Source: an uncultured Porphyromonas sp.
Lineage (GTDB): Bacteria > Bacteroidota > Bacteroidia > Bacteroidales > Porphyromonadaceae
Direction of reading: 5' to 3'
Length of the DNA: 56,489 nucleotides
NCBI RefSeq assembly: GCF_905372525.1
Contig: NZ_CAJPPN010000011.1
Location: 1-56,489, forward strand
Shown: positions 26,909 to 36,431 of the stretch, one piece after another
Layout: the number at the start of each line of letters is the position of its first letter
Position numbering within the stretch: the first letter of the stretch is position 1
Position numbers and translations under genes: made by a program
Notes under the pieces: generated by a model
What the model saw: only the letters and a program-made list of their open reading frames with translations
What the model was told of the DNA's origin: nothing
Databases searched by the model: none

Positions 26909-27790
26909 ATGAATAAGATGAAGTCTACAATGGGGCTAGTCCTCATGCTCATCGTCTTCGCCACACTCAGCGCCGAGGCTCAGATCACGATGAGCCTAAG
27001 GGTCAGCTGGCGCACCGAGGTCAGCCCGCTGGATACATTGAGGCAACAGATCAACGTGCCCTACCTGCATGTAGTGTATCGAAATGACAGCGATACGAAT
27101 TACTATCTGGTGCGGAGGGACAGGCCTAGATGGATCTTCCCTTACGTCGAGTTTTTGGATGAGGCGCAATGTTACTATTTAGATAATCATGATTTTGTAC
27201 ATGATAGAGAGACGGAAGCCTTACGGTTCAAAGTATACAGCGAGGCAGAGCGAGAGAAGAAGAAACATCAGGTCGTGCTCCACTCCGAATGCTGGGAGGT
27301 AGATCTGCGAGACGCCCGAGATGGATATAGGTATTCCACGGACGCTAAGCTGAACTGGAATGTATCCTTAAGCTCCCTTCAGTATATCCTGTGCTACCTC
27401 ATGAAGCCAGGGACGAAGCCTTCTAGCCTTATGCTCTGGACGGGATACCACCGTGCAGAGAACTTCGTCTATTCTGTAGCCAAGGAGCCCTACAAGACCG
27501 ACGGGATACTGCGCCTGCTGGAGGGGCGCCTAGCCTTCCTACCGGCTCGGAGCGAACGAGAGTATATCTACAGCCTACTGGCCTTTCGGATTGTACGAGG
27601 GCGCTTCCACTTTGTCATTCCGAACTGGGTGGCGAAGGATACGACTATCGCTAATGAGGCTCTAGGAATGGAGGGAGATCCGAATCCACTCTATAATGGG
27701 GAGTCCCAACTGCCTCTTCCCAAGCTCTATGAGGGCTACCAGCTCTATCTAGGTCGGGTGAAGGGATGCTCCCTTTGGATCGATATGTAA
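26909..27790 (+). CDS. Secreted protein of unknown family, paralogue A
   Basis: I choose ATG 26909 because it gives a good signal peptide (MNKMKSTMGLVLMLIVFATL, cleaved after AEA). The mature protein is about 270 residues with no recognised domain. It shares a clear pattern with the next gene: 'PLDTLRQQINVPYLHVVYRNDSDTNYYLVRRD', 'LRLLEGRLAFLPARSEREYIYSLLAFRIVRGRFHF', and a C-terminal 'YEGYQLYLGRVKGCSLWIDM'. The composition (many Tyr, Arg, Trp) suggests a beta-rich periplasmic or surface protein. It ends 12 bp before paralogue B and is probably co-transcribed from the promoter at 26745. Confidence 0.72.
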   Translation: MNKMKSTMGLVLMLIVFATLSAEAQITMSLRVSWRTEVSPLDTLRQQINVPYLHVVYRNDSDTNYYLVRRDRPRWIFPYVEFLDEAQCYYLDNHDFVHDRETEALRFKVYSEAEREKKKHQVVLHSECWEVDLRDARDGYRYSTDAKLNWNVSLSSLQYILCYLMKPGTKPSSLMLWTGYHRAENFVYSVAKEPYKTDGILRLLEGRLAFLPARSEREYIYSLLAFRIVRGRFHFVIPNWVAKDTTIANEALGMEGDPNPLYNGESQLPLPKLYEGYQLYLGRVKGCSLWIDM

Positions 27791-27802
27791 AATGAGGAGA
27801 AG

Positions 27803-28714
27803 ATGGATACCATTATGCCACTGCTAAGGAGGCTCGTCCTCATTATCCTACTACTGTCGGCGGTGAGAGCCATCCAAGCCGAGGAGAGGGTCTCGGTACA
27901 CTTCGAGGTGCGCTGGCATCGGGAGCGAAATCCGATGGATACGCTGAGGCGAGAGCTCAATGTGCCCTACCTACATGTGGTCTACCAGAACCACACGGAT
28001 ACGGCCTACTACCTCGTGCGCCAGGATCAGAGCAACTGGATCTTCCCTCGGCTACGCTACTACACGATGATCGAGGGCTATCCCCGGCGCGAACGAATAA
28101 GTGATACCCATTATGTGCCTAGGTGGTCTACTAATGCCCTCAGATTCTACAAGGAACGGGAACGAAGACACATGACCCATCAGGTGCTCGTGTGGGATCA
28201 GGCTTGGGTGGTCGATCTGGAGCCCTCCATCGTAGATGGTCTGCCCAAGCCGCGCCTTGACTATCAGTACCCTTATGCTAACTGGAGTGAGTGTGCTTAT
28301 TACCTTCAGGGACATCTGTACTATCTGCTGACACCTCAGAGGGGGCACGATTGGTTTCAGGTCTCCTTCCTACCAGATCACGCGGCGCACTCCGTGGCGA
28401 CAGAGGCTGTCGTGACGGAGGGTGAGCTACGTCCCTATGTGCATCGTCTGGCCTTCCTGCCTGCCCGCAGTCGGCGGGAGTACGTGTACAGTCTGCTGGC
28501 CTTTCGCCTCATCCGTGGGCGCTGGCACTTCATGCTCCCCGATTGGGAGGCGAGTGCACGACTACGGGATGAAGGTACTTCGCTGAATGTCTACTTGCTT
28601 CGAGACCAAGAGGCTCCGACCTCGCCACAAGGCTACGCCCTACCTGATCGCTACGAGGGCTACCAGCTCTATCAGGGGCTAGTGCGGGGCGACTCCATCT
28701 GGATCGAGATGTAG
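27803..28714 (+). CDS. Secreted protein of unknown family, paralogue B
   Basis: This 303-residue protein has a signal peptide (about residues 1-26, ending AIQA). It is a tandem duplicate of the preceding gene: 'NPMDTLRRELNVPYLHVVYQNHTDTAYYLVRQDQSNWIFPRL', 'VHRLAFLPARSRREYVYSLLAFRLIRGRWHFMLPDW', 'YEGYQLYQGLVRGDSIWIEM'. The ends are conserved while the middle (about 95-200) has diverged strongly, which suggests a shared scaffold with a variable central segment. No known family is recognised, and no lipobox or membrane segment is present. The Met at 27818 is an alternative start. Confidence 0.75.
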   Translation: MDTIMPLLRRLVLIILLLSAVRAIQAEERVSVHFEVRWHRERNPMDTLRRELNVPYLHVVYQNHTDTAYYLVRQDQSNWIFPRLRYYTMIEGYPRRERISDTHYVPRWSTNALRFYKERERRHMTHQVLVWDQAWVVDLEPSIVDGLPKPRLDYQYPYANWSECAYYLQGHLYYLLTPQRGHDWFQVSFLPDHAAHSVATEAVVTEGELRPYVHRLAFLPARSRREYVYSLLAFRLIRGRWHFMLPDWEASARLRDEGTSLNVYLLRDQEAPTSPQGYALPDRYEGYQLYQGLVRGDSIWIEM

Positions 28715-29161
28715 CGAGAACGAGTATCGGCTACTAAGTGCCCTCAGCAGATGCTAAGGCTCAGACTTAGTGTATAGAGGTGTGTGCTTGTAGCGTCCGC
28801 CCACACAAGGGGCGTGGACAGAGGGGGACGTAAGTCGCTACTCCCCATTGTCTGCTGAGTATTGCCCTCGTGTAGAACATAGCTAGTGGGGAGAGAGGGG
28901 ATGTGTAGGTTAGGGAAAGTGTTAGTACCGTGCAAAGATGTATCTTTGTATGCGTAGCTTGGGGAGGGATGTTTGGAGTCTCCGCTCCCTAGGCTACTTT
29001 GCGTGACAACGATACAGCCCCAGTATCACCCTAATTAGACGAGCTCGGGTACTTGCTATAGCTTCCTCCTCCAGGGGGACGAGGTGGCAGAGATCCAGTC
29101 TGAGGGGGACGGAGGGCACAGCAACAGGGTACGTAGACAACATAGACATACACAGCGAGCA
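28715..29161. other. Intergenic region before pyrG
   Basis: No gene supported. A long-range inverted repeat CTCAGCAGA (28743-28751) and TCTGCTGAG (28851-28859) may form the base of a structured transcript end for the paralogue pair. TATCTTTG at 28941-28948 fits the -7 consensus and is a candidate pyrG promoter, giving a leader of about 210 nt; the -33 box is weak. Confidence 0.45.
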
Positions 29162-30784
29162 GTGGAAACAAAGTATATCTTCGTGACGGGAGGCGTCGTG
29201 TCCTCCCTCGGGAAGGGCATCGTAGCAGCCTCCCTCGGGAAGCTCCTTCAGGCACGTGGCTACAGCGTCACGATCCAAAAGTTTGACCCCTATATCAACA
29301 TTGACCCAGGCACCCTCAACCCCTACGAGCACGGCGAGTGCTACGTGACCGATGATGGGCATGAGGCCGACCTCGACCTCGGGCACTATGAGCGTTTCCT
29401 CAACGTCGCTACCTCTCGAGCCAACAACATCACCACGGGACGTATCTATCAGAACGTCATCCGCAAGGAGCGCAAGGGCGACTACCTCGGCAAGACCGTA
29501 CAGGTCATCCCCCATATCACCGATGAGATCAAGCGTAATGTCAAGCTCCTTGGGCTCAAGAAGCGTTACGACTTCGTCATCACCGAGATCGGGGGGACGG
29601 TAGGGGACATCGAGTCCCTTCCCTTCCTAGAGAGCGTCCGTCAGCTCAAGTGGGAGCTCGGGCAGAGCTGTCTCTGCCTGCACCTAACCTATGTCCCCTA
29701 CATCGCTGCGGCCGGAGAGGTCAAGACCAAGCCGACCCAGCACTCCGTCAAGCAGCTCCAGGAGGTAGGTATCCAGCCCGACATCCTCGTCCTGCGTACC
29801 GAGCATAGCCTCGGCAGTGACATCCTGAGGAAGGTCGCCCTCTTCTGCAACGTCTCCCCAGAGTCCGTCGTGCAGAGCGTAGACGTCCCCACGATCTATC
29901 AGGTACCCCTAGCCCTGCAGGCTCAGCACCTAGACGAGATCGTGCTGAAGAAGTGTGGTATCACACCCGAGGGAACGCCCGAGCTCAAGCCCTGGAAGCA
30001 CTTCCTCGCCCTACGTGAAGAGGCTACCGAGGAGGTACGCATCGCCCTCGTAGGGAAGTACGTGGAGCTCCAGGATGCCTACAAGTCCATCGACGAAGCT
30101 CTCCTACAGGCAGCGACCTACAACGGACGCAAGCTCCGCCTCATCTCTATCCACAGCGAGCGGATCACCCCATCCAATGTCGCCTCACTCCTAGAGGGGG
30201 TCGACGGAGTAGTGGTCGCCCCTGGCTTCGGGTCAAGAGGTGTGGATGGGAAGTTTGAGGCTCTGCGCTACGCCCGTGAGCAAGGTATCCCCACGCTAGG
30301 GATCTGTCTCGGGATGCAGTGTATGGTCATCGAGTTCGCCCGCAATGTGCTCGGCTGGAAGGATGCCCACACGACAGAGATCGACCCGACGACGACGCAC
30401 AAGGTGGTAGACCTGATGGAGGAGCAGAAGAGTATCTCCGACCTCGGGGGCTCTATGCGCCTCGGGGGCTACGACTGTATCCTTCGTCCGGGCTCACGTA
30501 TCGCCGAGGCCTACGGCAAGGACTTCATCCGGGAGCGCCACCGGCATCGCTTCGAGTTCAATAGCCAGTACCGTGACGACTATGAGCGTGCAGGTATGAT
30601 CTGCGCCGGGGAGAACCCCGATACGGGTCTCGTAGAGACGGTAGAGATCCCCAGCCATCGCTGGTACGTGGGGGTACAGTTCCACCCCGAGTATCAGAGT
30701 ACGGTACTGCACCCTAGCCCCCTCTTCATGGCCTTCGTCCGAGAGGCTATCCGCTATAGCCAGGAGAACCAAGACGCGTGCTAG
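29162..30784 (+). CDS. pyrG: CTP synthase
   Basis: This protein makes CTP from UTP, ATP and glutamine. I place the start at GTG 29162, giving 540 residues beginning (V/M)ETKYIFVTGGVVSSLGKG, exactly where family members start; the open frame upstream has no family resemblance. The synthetase domain (1-270) has the P-loop-like GGVVSSLGKG, 'DPYINIDPGTLNPYEHGE' and 'GGTVGDIE'. The class I glutamine amidotransferase domain has 'LGICLGMQ' (catalytic Cys about 382) and the C-terminal His/Glu motif 'GVQFHPEYQS'. It precedes yidC by 85 bp on the same strand. Confidence 0.97.
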   Translation: METKYIFVTGGVVSSLGKGIVAASLGKLLQARGYSVTIQKFDPYINIDPGTLNPYEHGECYVTDDGHEADLDLGHYERFLNVATSRANNITTGRIYQNVIRKERKGDYLGKTVQVIPHITDEIKRNVKLLGLKKRYDFVITEIGGTVGDIESLPFLESVRQLKWELGQSCLCLHLTYVPYIAAAGEVKTKPTQHSVKQLQEVGIQPDILVLRTEHSLGSDILRKVALFCNVSPESVVQSVDVPTIYQVPLALQAQHLDEIVLKKCGITPEGTPELKPWKHFLALREEATEEVRIALVGKYVELQDAYKSIDEALLQAATYNGRKLRLISIHSERITPSNVASLLEGVDGVVVAPGFGSRGVDGKFEALRYAREQGIPTLGICLGMQCMVIEFARNVLGWKDAHTTEIDPTTTHKVVDLMEEQKSISDLGGSMRLGGYDCILRPGSRIAEAYGKDFIRERHRHRFEFNSQYRDDYERAGMICAGENPDTGLVETVEIPSHRWYVGVQFHPEYQSTVLHPSPLFMAFVREAIRYSQENQDAC

Positions 30785-30869
30785 GACATTATATACACTG
30801 TATAGTATAGCATCCGAGTGGAGCGGAGGCTGTGATAGCCTCCTCTCTCACTCGGTCAGTAAATGATAA

Positions 30870-32756
30870 ATGGATAAGAATACAATCATTGGAGCCCTAC
30901 TCATCGGTGCTGTACTGATAGGGTTCACACTCTTTCAGCAGTCGGGTCCACAGCCGCAGGCCACTCCTACGACGGATACGACTCAGGTGGTAGCCCAGAG
31001 TCAGCCTACTTCCCCAGCCACATGGTCGGGGGCAGATGGCTGTACGATCGACCACCCAGGGGACTCCGCCTCTGTAGTCGGCCCCGTACTCCCAGCCTAC
31101 CTACAAGAGCGCCCCGAGCAGACTGTGGTACTGAAGAACAAGAAGCTCACCCTCAAGCTCTCCAACAAGGGCGGCTCTCCCGTAGAGGCTACGCTAGCCG
31201 ACTACACCGACCAGCAGAAGAAGCCCGTACAGCTCTTCCGCCAAGGTGACGCTACCCTCAACCTCCCCCTACGTACGCTGGAAAATAAGATCGTCAATAC
31301 CTCTACGGCCTACTTCGACGTCATCAGTCAGAGCGACAGTGCAGCTGTCCTACGTATGCAGATCGACTCGGTGGCCTACCTAGACTTTGCCTACACCCTG
31401 CGCCCCGACGACTACCGTGTGGGGCTCACGATCACGGGACACGAGCTACGTCGCCTACTACCCGTGAACATGACCACGCAGGACCTCGAGTGGCGACAGC
31501 GCATGCCCCAGCAGGAGCAGTCCTGGAAGTTCGAGGGGCAGTATAGCGGTATCTACTATCACTTCCCCAAGGGGGATGTAGAGCGTCTCGAGACGAGTAG
31601 TGAGAGTACCGAGGAAATCAAGGAGTCTCTCCAGTGGGTGGCCTTCAAGGATAAGTACTTCAGCTCGGTGCTGATCAACCAGCGCACGGGCTTCCAAAAC
31701 AATACGCTGACACTCCAGGCAGAGAAGGAGGGTAGTGGCTATGTCCGCTCGTGCTCCCTCGCAGCCACCTTCCCGATGTCCGTCAAGGAGGAGGTGACGC
31801 AGGTACCCCTGACCTTCTTCTTTGGCCCTAATGACTACGAGCTCCTACAGCGCTATGACGCCGAGCTCTCGCAGAATGATGCCCCTCTGCAGCTAGACCA
31901 CCTCGTCTATCTCGGTATGAGTGTCTTCCGCTGGATCAACAAGTACCTGATCATCCCGATCGTGACCTTCCTCTCGGGCTTCATCTCCAACTGGGGGATC
32001 ATCATCCTACTGATGACGCTGATCATCAAGATCCTCCTATACCCCTTCACGCACAAGAGCTACCTCTCGCAGGCCAAGATGCGTGTCCTGAAGCCTCAGA
32101 TCGATGAGATCAATGCTAAGTACCCCGGCAAGGATCAGGAGGCGATGATGAAGCGACAGACCGAGACGATGAACCTCTATCGCTCCGCAGGTGCTAGCCC
32201 GATGAGTGGCTGTCTACCTATGCTGCTGCAGATGCCCTTCCTCATCGCGCTGTACATGTACTTCCCGACCTCGATCCTGCTGCGTGGGCAGAGCTTCCTG
32301 TGGGCACAAGACCTATCGACCTATGATGCGATCATCTCGTGGGACTTCAATATCCCCCTTATCTCCTCCTTCCTGGGTAACCACCTGAGCCTCTTCTGCG
32401 TGCTGATGACAGTGACCAACGTCATCTATACACGCTACACGATGAGCCAGTCTCCTAGCTCCGCAGAGGGTATGGCTGGGATGAAGATGATGCCCTACAT
32501 CATGTCGATCATGTTCTTCTTCATCTTCAATCAGAATGCCTCTGCGCTGAGCTACTACTACTTCGTCTCTACGCTGATCACCATCCTGCAGTATCTAGCC
32601 TTCCGCTGGACACTCAATGAGGAGAAGCTACTGCACGAACTCGAGGAGAACAAGAAGAAGCCCCGCAAGAAGTCCAAGTGGATGCAGCGCCTCGAGGAGG
32701 CTCAGCGTCTGCAGCAGGAGCAGCAGCGCAAGGCTCAGAAGAAGGGTAAGCGCTAG
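30870..32756 (+). CDS. yidC: Membrane protein insertase YidC
   Basis: This 628-residue inner-membrane protein inserts and folds membrane proteins, alone or with SecYEG. The N-terminal anchor is 'IIGALLIGAVLIGFTLF'. A large periplasmic beta-domain covers about 60-345. The conserved core of five membrane helices (about 355-580) includes 'WGIIILLMTLIIKILLYPFTHKSYLSQAKM', with the functional Arg/Lys region, and 'GCLPMLLQMPFLIALYMYFPTSI'. The C-terminus is strongly basic (KKKPRKKSKW... AQKKGKR), as usual for ribosome contact. Length and architecture are typical for Bacteroidota and Proteobacteria. Confidence 0.97.
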   Translation: MDKNTIIGALLIGAVLIGFTLFQQSGPQPQATPTTDTTQVVAQSQPTSPATWSGADGCTIDHPGDSASVVGPVLPAYLQERPEQTVVLKNKKLTLKLSNKGGSPVEATLADYTDQQKKPVQLFRQGDATLNLPLRTLENKIVNTSTAYFDVISQSDSAAVLRMQIDSVAYLDFAYTLRPDDYRVGLTITGHELRRLLPVNMTTQDLEWRQRMPQQEQSWKFEGQYSGIYYHFPKGDVERLETSSESTEEIKESLQWVAFKDKYFSSVLINQRTGFQNNTLTLQAEKEGSGYVRSCSLAATFPMSVKEEVTQVPLTFFFGPNDYELLQRYDAELSQNDAPLQLDHLVYLGMSVFRWINKYLIIPIVTFLSGFISNWGIIILLMTLIIKILLYPFTHKSYLSQAKMRVLKPQIDEINAKYPGKDQEAMMKRQTETMNLYRSAGASPMSGCLPMLLQMPFLIALYMYFPTSILLRGQSFLWAQDLSTYDAIISWDFNIPLISSFLGNHLSLFCVLMTVTNVIYTRYTMSQSPSSAEGMAGMKMMPYIMSIMFFFIFNQNASALSYYYFVSTLITILQYLAFRWTLNEEKLLHELEENKKKPRKKSKWMQRLEEAQRLQQEQQRKAQKKGKR

Positions 32757-32798
32757 ACTATACCCCCACTCACCCCCTATAGATAACGACTAAACAAG

Positions 32799-32830
32799 GA
32801 TGCGCATCTCTCACTCCAAGGGTGCGCATC
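32799..32830 (+). terminator. Hairpin after yidC
   Basis: GATGCGCA (32799-32806) and TGCGCATC (32823-32830) form an 8-bp stem with a 16-nt loop, 43 bp after the yidC stop. Likely terminator, without a strong U-tract. Confidence 0.5.
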
Positions 32831-32893
32831 TTGCATTCGGATGATTCCCATTCCCCCTAGTAGACTATCCTATTTCCTCTTCCTAAGATACAA

Positions 32894-34774
32894 ATGGAAC
32901 CCCTCAAGCATGAATGTGGCGTGGCTATGATCCGCCTGCGTAAGCCCTTCAGCTACTACCAAGAGAAGTATGGTACGTGGATGTATGGGCTCAACAAGCT
33001 CTACCTCCTGATGGAGAAGCAGCACAACCGCGGGCAGGAGGGTGCAGGCCTAGCCGTCGTCAAGCTCCAGAGCGAGCCCGGTGACGAATACCTCTTCCGT
33101 GAGCGTGCCGAAGGCTCCTCTGCCATACAGGAGATCTTCAATGCCGTCCATGCCCAGCTCGCCCATGCACCTGCCGATAGCCTCGGCGACGTAGCCTATG
33201 CCGAGCGCAATCTCCCCTTCGCAGGCTCCTGCCTCATGGGGCACCTCCGCTATAGCACCACGGGCAAGAGCGGTCTGACCTATGTGCACCCGATGATACG
33301 CCGTAGTAACTGGCGTGCGAAGACGCTCTCGATCTGTGGAAACTTCAACCTCACGAACGTCTCTCAGGTCTTCGATGCCATTACCTCCGTAGGACAGCAC
33401 CCTCGCCACGTCTCCGATATGCATATCCTGCTGGAGCAGATCGGGCATAGGCTGGATAGAGAGGTCGAGCGTCTCTTCATCGAGAGCAAGGGGCACGGCC
33501 TGCAGGGGATGGATATCACCCACTACATCGAGGAGCGTATGGATCTGGCCAACGTCCTGCGTCAGTGTGCCCCCCTCTGGGATGGTGGCTTCGTGATGTG
33601 CGGACAGACGGGTAGTGGGGAGAGCTATGCGATGAGAGACCCTTGGGGGATCCGTCCAGCCTTCTACTATGTAGATGACGAGATCGTCGTGCTGGCCTCC
33701 GAGCGTCCCGTCATACAGACGGTGATGAATATCACGAGTGACCGAGTGCAGGAGCTACACCCAGGGCAAGCCCTCCTCGTCAGTCGCTCTGCCGAGGTGC
33801 GCACGGAGCAGATCGTGGAGGCTAAGCCCAGCGCTGCCTGTAGCTTCGAGCGCATCTACTTCTCTCGTGGCAGTGACCGAGACATCTATCGGGAGCGCAA
33901 GGCCCTCGGGGAACACCTCACGCCCGCTATCCTCAGGGCAGTAGACGGAGACCTACAGCATACGGTCTTCTCCTTCATCCCCAATACTGCCGAGGTTGCC
34001 TATTATGGTATGGTCGAGGGGCTGGACAAGTACCTCACTGAGCAGAAGCTCCAGCAGATACAGTCCCAGCCCGACCTTAGTGAGGAGGCTCTGAGGACTA
34101 TCCTTGCCCAGCGTGTACGCACCGAGAAGGTCGCCATCAAGGACATCAAGCTCCGTACCTTCATCTCCGAGGGCAAGAGCCGTAATGAGCTCGCAGCACA
34201 CGTCTACGACATCACGTATGGGTCGGTGGAGCGAGGTGTAGATAGCCTAGTGGTCATCGATGATAGTATCGTGCGGGGTACGACCCTTCGGCAGAGCATC
34301 ATCGGTATCCTGGATCGCCTCGGGCCTCGCAAGATCGTCATTGTCTCTAGCTGTCCACAGGTGCGCTACCCAGACTACTACGGGATCGACATGAGCAAGA
34401 TGAAGGAGTTCATCGCCTTCCGTGCTGCCATAGCCCTCATTCGTGAGCGAGGGATGCAGCAGCTCCTAGATGAGCAGTACCAGAAGGCGCTCCAGCTAAG
34501 TCAGCTACCCGAGACGGAGTGGGTAGAGAATGTGGTGCAGGCTATCTATGCTCCCTTCACCCCCGAGGAGATCTCTGCCAAGATGGTAGAGCTTCTTCGC
34601 CCCGAGGGGACACGTGCCGAGGTGGAGCTCGTTTTCCAGAGTCTCGAGGGACTCCACGAGGCCATCCCACATCATCCAGGTGACTGGTATTTCTCGGGCT
34701 GCTATCCTACGGCTGGTGGCTCACACCTAGTCAATCGCGCTTTCATTGATTATATGGAGCAGGATCTAGGTTAG
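32894..34774 (+). CDS. purF: Amidophosphoribosyltransferase (long Bacteroidota form)
   Basis: This protein starts purine synthesis by making phosphoribosylamine from PRPP and glutamine. The 626-residue chain begins MEPLKHECGV: Cys8 is the N-terminal nucleophile after a seven-residue propeptide that must be removed. The Ntn glutaminase domain shows 'QHNRGQEGAGLA' and 'GHLRYSTTGKS'; the PRTase domain has the PRPP loop 'SLVVIDDSIVRGTTLRQSI' and 'PQVRYPDYYGIDM'. It is some 120 residues longer than E. coli PurF, with inserts and a C-terminal extension typical of Bacteroidales versions. It stands alone between two hairpin terminators. Confidence 0.93.
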   Translation: MEPLKHECGVAMIRLRKPFSYYQEKYGTWMYGLNKLYLLMEKQHNRGQEGAGLAVVKLQSEPGDEYLFRERAEGSSAIQEIFNAVHAQLAHAPADSLGDVAYAERNLPFAGSCLMGHLRYSTTGKSGLTYVHPMIRRSNWRAKTLSICGNFNLTNVSQVFDAITSVGQHPRHVSDMHILLEQIGHRLDREVERLFIESKGHGLQGMDITHYIEERMDLANVLRQCAPLWDGGFVMCGQTGSGESYAMRDPWGIRPAFYYVDDEIVVLASERPVIQTVMNITSDRVQELHPGQALLVSRSAEVRTEQIVEAKPSAACSFERIYFSRGSDRDIYRERKALGEHLTPAILRAVDGDLQHTVFSFIPNTAEVAYYGMVEGLDKYLTEQKLQQIQSQPDLSEEALRTILAQRVRTEKVAIKDIKLRTFISEGKSRNELAAHVYDITYGSVERGVDSLVVIDDSIVRGTTLRQSIIGILDRLGPRKIVIVSSCPQVRYPDYYGIDMSKMKEFIAFRAAIALIRERGMQQLLDEQYQKALQLSQLPETEWVENVVQAIYAPFTPEEISAKMVELLRPEGTRAEVELVFQSLEGLHEAIPHHPGDWYFSGCYPTAGGSHLVNRAFIDYMEQDLG

Positions 34775-34806
34775 TGCCTAGTCGGCGAGTTCTCTAATCT
34801 CTTTAT

Positions 34807-34840
34807 AGCCCCTGCCCTCAGAGTAATGAGGGTGGGGGCT
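34807..34840 (+). terminator. Terminator after purF
   Basis: AGCCCCTGCCCTCA (34807-34820) pairs with TGAGGGTGGGGGCT (34827-34840) with one mismatch and a 6-nt loop, 33 bp after the purF stop, followed by TGCTTTAT. Confidence 0.8.
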
Positions 34841-35331
34841 TGCTTTATCTGAGGGTGGGGGATAGGGAGGAGCTTTGGACACTCTCCCATCAAGGAGGGA
34901 GAAGTCTACAAACCAATCTCTGAGTGCACGAAGATCCATCCGTGAGGGAGTGGAGACGCTTGTCCTGAGGGTAGGAATACCCATTTCCCGAGGAGGCTAA
35001 AAAGTAAGAAGGTCACCCGCTCCCACGCTATTGGGTAGAGGGTGACCTTCTCTGAAGGGGGGAGCCACGAGCAGATTAAGTGAAAACTCCGAAAAACAGG
35101 ATTTGAGTTCCTCGATACCTTTGTAATCTACTGTATCCCCTGTCGCCAGGAGAACGTCCCTCGAGAGGGGCGTTGTAGCCCGCCATTAGCATCTCGGTTT
35201 GTCTCGGTTTTCAACTATAGTACGATGAGTTTCCCAACCGACATCGTGGCTCTGTTTCTTTCTATAGGCAAAGGTAGGCTTTATCGTGGAAGAATGCAAA
35301 TAAATGCAGGGAAATCCTCCATCGGGCTAGT
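34841..35331. other. Convergent intergenic region with possible small RNA
   Basis: No protein gene supported. TACCTTTG (TAnnTTTG type) occurs at about 35116-35123 on the plus strand, followed by a tight GC-rich hairpin around CGTCCCTCGAGAGGGGCG (about 35154-35171) and by T-rich sequence near 35195-35213, an arrangement compatible with a small non-coding transcript. No -33 box is convincing. Confidence 0.3.
35007..35051. terminator. Long perfect hairpin in the purF/HD convergent gap
   Basis: AGAAGGTCACCC (35007-35018) and GGGTGACCTTCT (35040-35051) form a 12-bp perfect stem, extended inward by CCCA/TGGG. Preceded by AAAAAG on the plus strand. It could act as a terminator in either direction or as part of a structured RNA. 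Confidence 0.6.
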
Positions 35332-35871
35332 CTATTGTCCGAATAGCTCGTGTAGGAGCTCGAAGCGCCGCAGTGCCTCCTCGCCGTGCTTGGCGAAGCC
35401 CGAGCGTACCTTGTCGAGGCTCTTACGCTGTCCTAGCTTCGTCTTGGAGTAGAACTTGTCAGCGTAGCAGATGAGCTTCTCCTCTAGGCTCTCTGGGGTG
35501 TAGATCCCAGGGGGGAGGGCGATCCCCCGGCTATGTATCTCCTCCTCGGTCAGCCCGCTGCCCGTATGACGCTCGGCGACTAGGGCGTGGCGGGGGAGTC
35601 CTAGGCTCCTCAGGAGCTCTGCCCCGAGGTAGCCGTGTAGGATATAGGGGGCATCGCCGTGGCAATGGATCTCGGGGGCATTTGTCCTATAGATGCCTAT
35701 ATCGTGGAGCATAGCTGCCTCCTCGACGAAGGTGCGGTCGAGGTTCATCTCGGGGTGTCGGTCCACGAGCTCTAGGGCTAGACCAGTGACATCCTCGCTA
35801 TGTAGGCGCAGGATGCGCTCTATGTCGCTACCCTCGGGGTAGTAGCGGTGAATCAGCTCTAGTGGGTTCAT
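35332..35871 (-). CDS. HD domain phosphohydrolase
   Basis: This 179-residue protein is a small metal-dependent HD-superfamily hydrolase. The metal motif is AAMLHDIGIYRT (H-D) with a preceding His in 'RLHSEDVTGLALEL' and later 'HGDAPYILHGYLGAELL' and 'AERHTGSGLT'. This matches the uncharacterised family annotated as 'HD domain-containing protein' of about 180 residues that acts on phosphate esters, probably nucleotides. Its start overlaps the stop of the CvpA-like gene by 4 bp (ATGA), so the two are translationally coupled. Substrate unknown. Confidence 0.9.
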   Translation of the reverse strand: MNPLELIHRYYPEGSDIERILRLHSEDVTGLALELVDRHPEMNLDRTFVEEAAMLHDIGIYRTNAPEIHCHGDAPYILHGYLGAELLRSLGLPRHALVAERHTGSGLTEEEIHSRGIALPPGIYTPESLEEKLICYADKFYSKTKLGQRKSLDKVRSGFAKHGEEALRRFELLHELFGQ

Positions 35872-36431
35872 CGTCTGCGCTTCTGAGTGGGTGGGGGAGT
35901 AGGAGCTTCCTCGGGTTGCTTGGGCTCCTCGGGGAAGATGATAGTCTTTGCCTGCCGTATATCGCTGACGGCACGTATGAGGCAGGGGTAGAGGACGGAG
36001 GTCTGTCGGGTCGTGAGGGGCTCACCGCTCGAGGGCTTGAGTGGAGGTGTAGGGAAGATCCCCTCGAAGAGGAGACAGGCATAGCCCATCAGGTAGATCC
36101 CCACGAGTAGACCTAGTGCAAGGCCTAGTATGCGGTCGAGGATCCCCAGCAGTGTCCCCTTCGTCAGGGAGGAGAACCACCCCCCGAGCATACGGATCCC
36201 TAGGTATACGATGAGGAAGCCAAGGAGCGGGATGATGAAGCCCCATGCGCCCACAGGGTGCCCGAGGAGTCCCTCTAGTGCGGACTGAACCCATGGGGTC
36301 AGACGCCAGGACTCGCGGAAGGCAATGACGACGGCGGCCACCTGTACCACACGCTTCACCGCTCCACCGAAGAGCCCTGCGAGGGTGAAGAGGAGCACGG
36401 CTCCACCGAGGAATATATCTAGTTGGTTCAT
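35868..36431 (-). CDS. CvpA family inner-membrane protein
   Basis: The 187-residue protein has four hydrophobic segments (about 5-25, 28-45, 62-85 and 98-123), the pattern of CvpA (colicin V production protein family), including 'GLFGGAVKRVVQVAAVVIAF' and 'GILDRILGLALGLLVGIYLMGY'. A Pro/Lys/Arg-rich tail follows (PTPPPTQKRRR). CvpA-like proteins are needed for envelope robustness and DNA-binding toxin sensitivity in other bacteria; the exact role is unclear. Operon with the HD hydrolase (4-bp overlap). Confidence 0.85.
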   Translation of the reverse strand: MNQLDIFLGGAVLLFTLAGLFGGAVKRVVQVAAVVIAFRESWRLTPWVQSALEGLLGHPVGAWGFIIPLLGFLIVYLGIRMLGGWFSSLTKGTLLGILDRILGLALGLLVGIYLMGYACLLFEGIFPTPPLKPSSGEPLTTRQTSVLYPCLIRAVSDIRQAKTIIFPEEPKQPEEAPTPPPTQKRRR

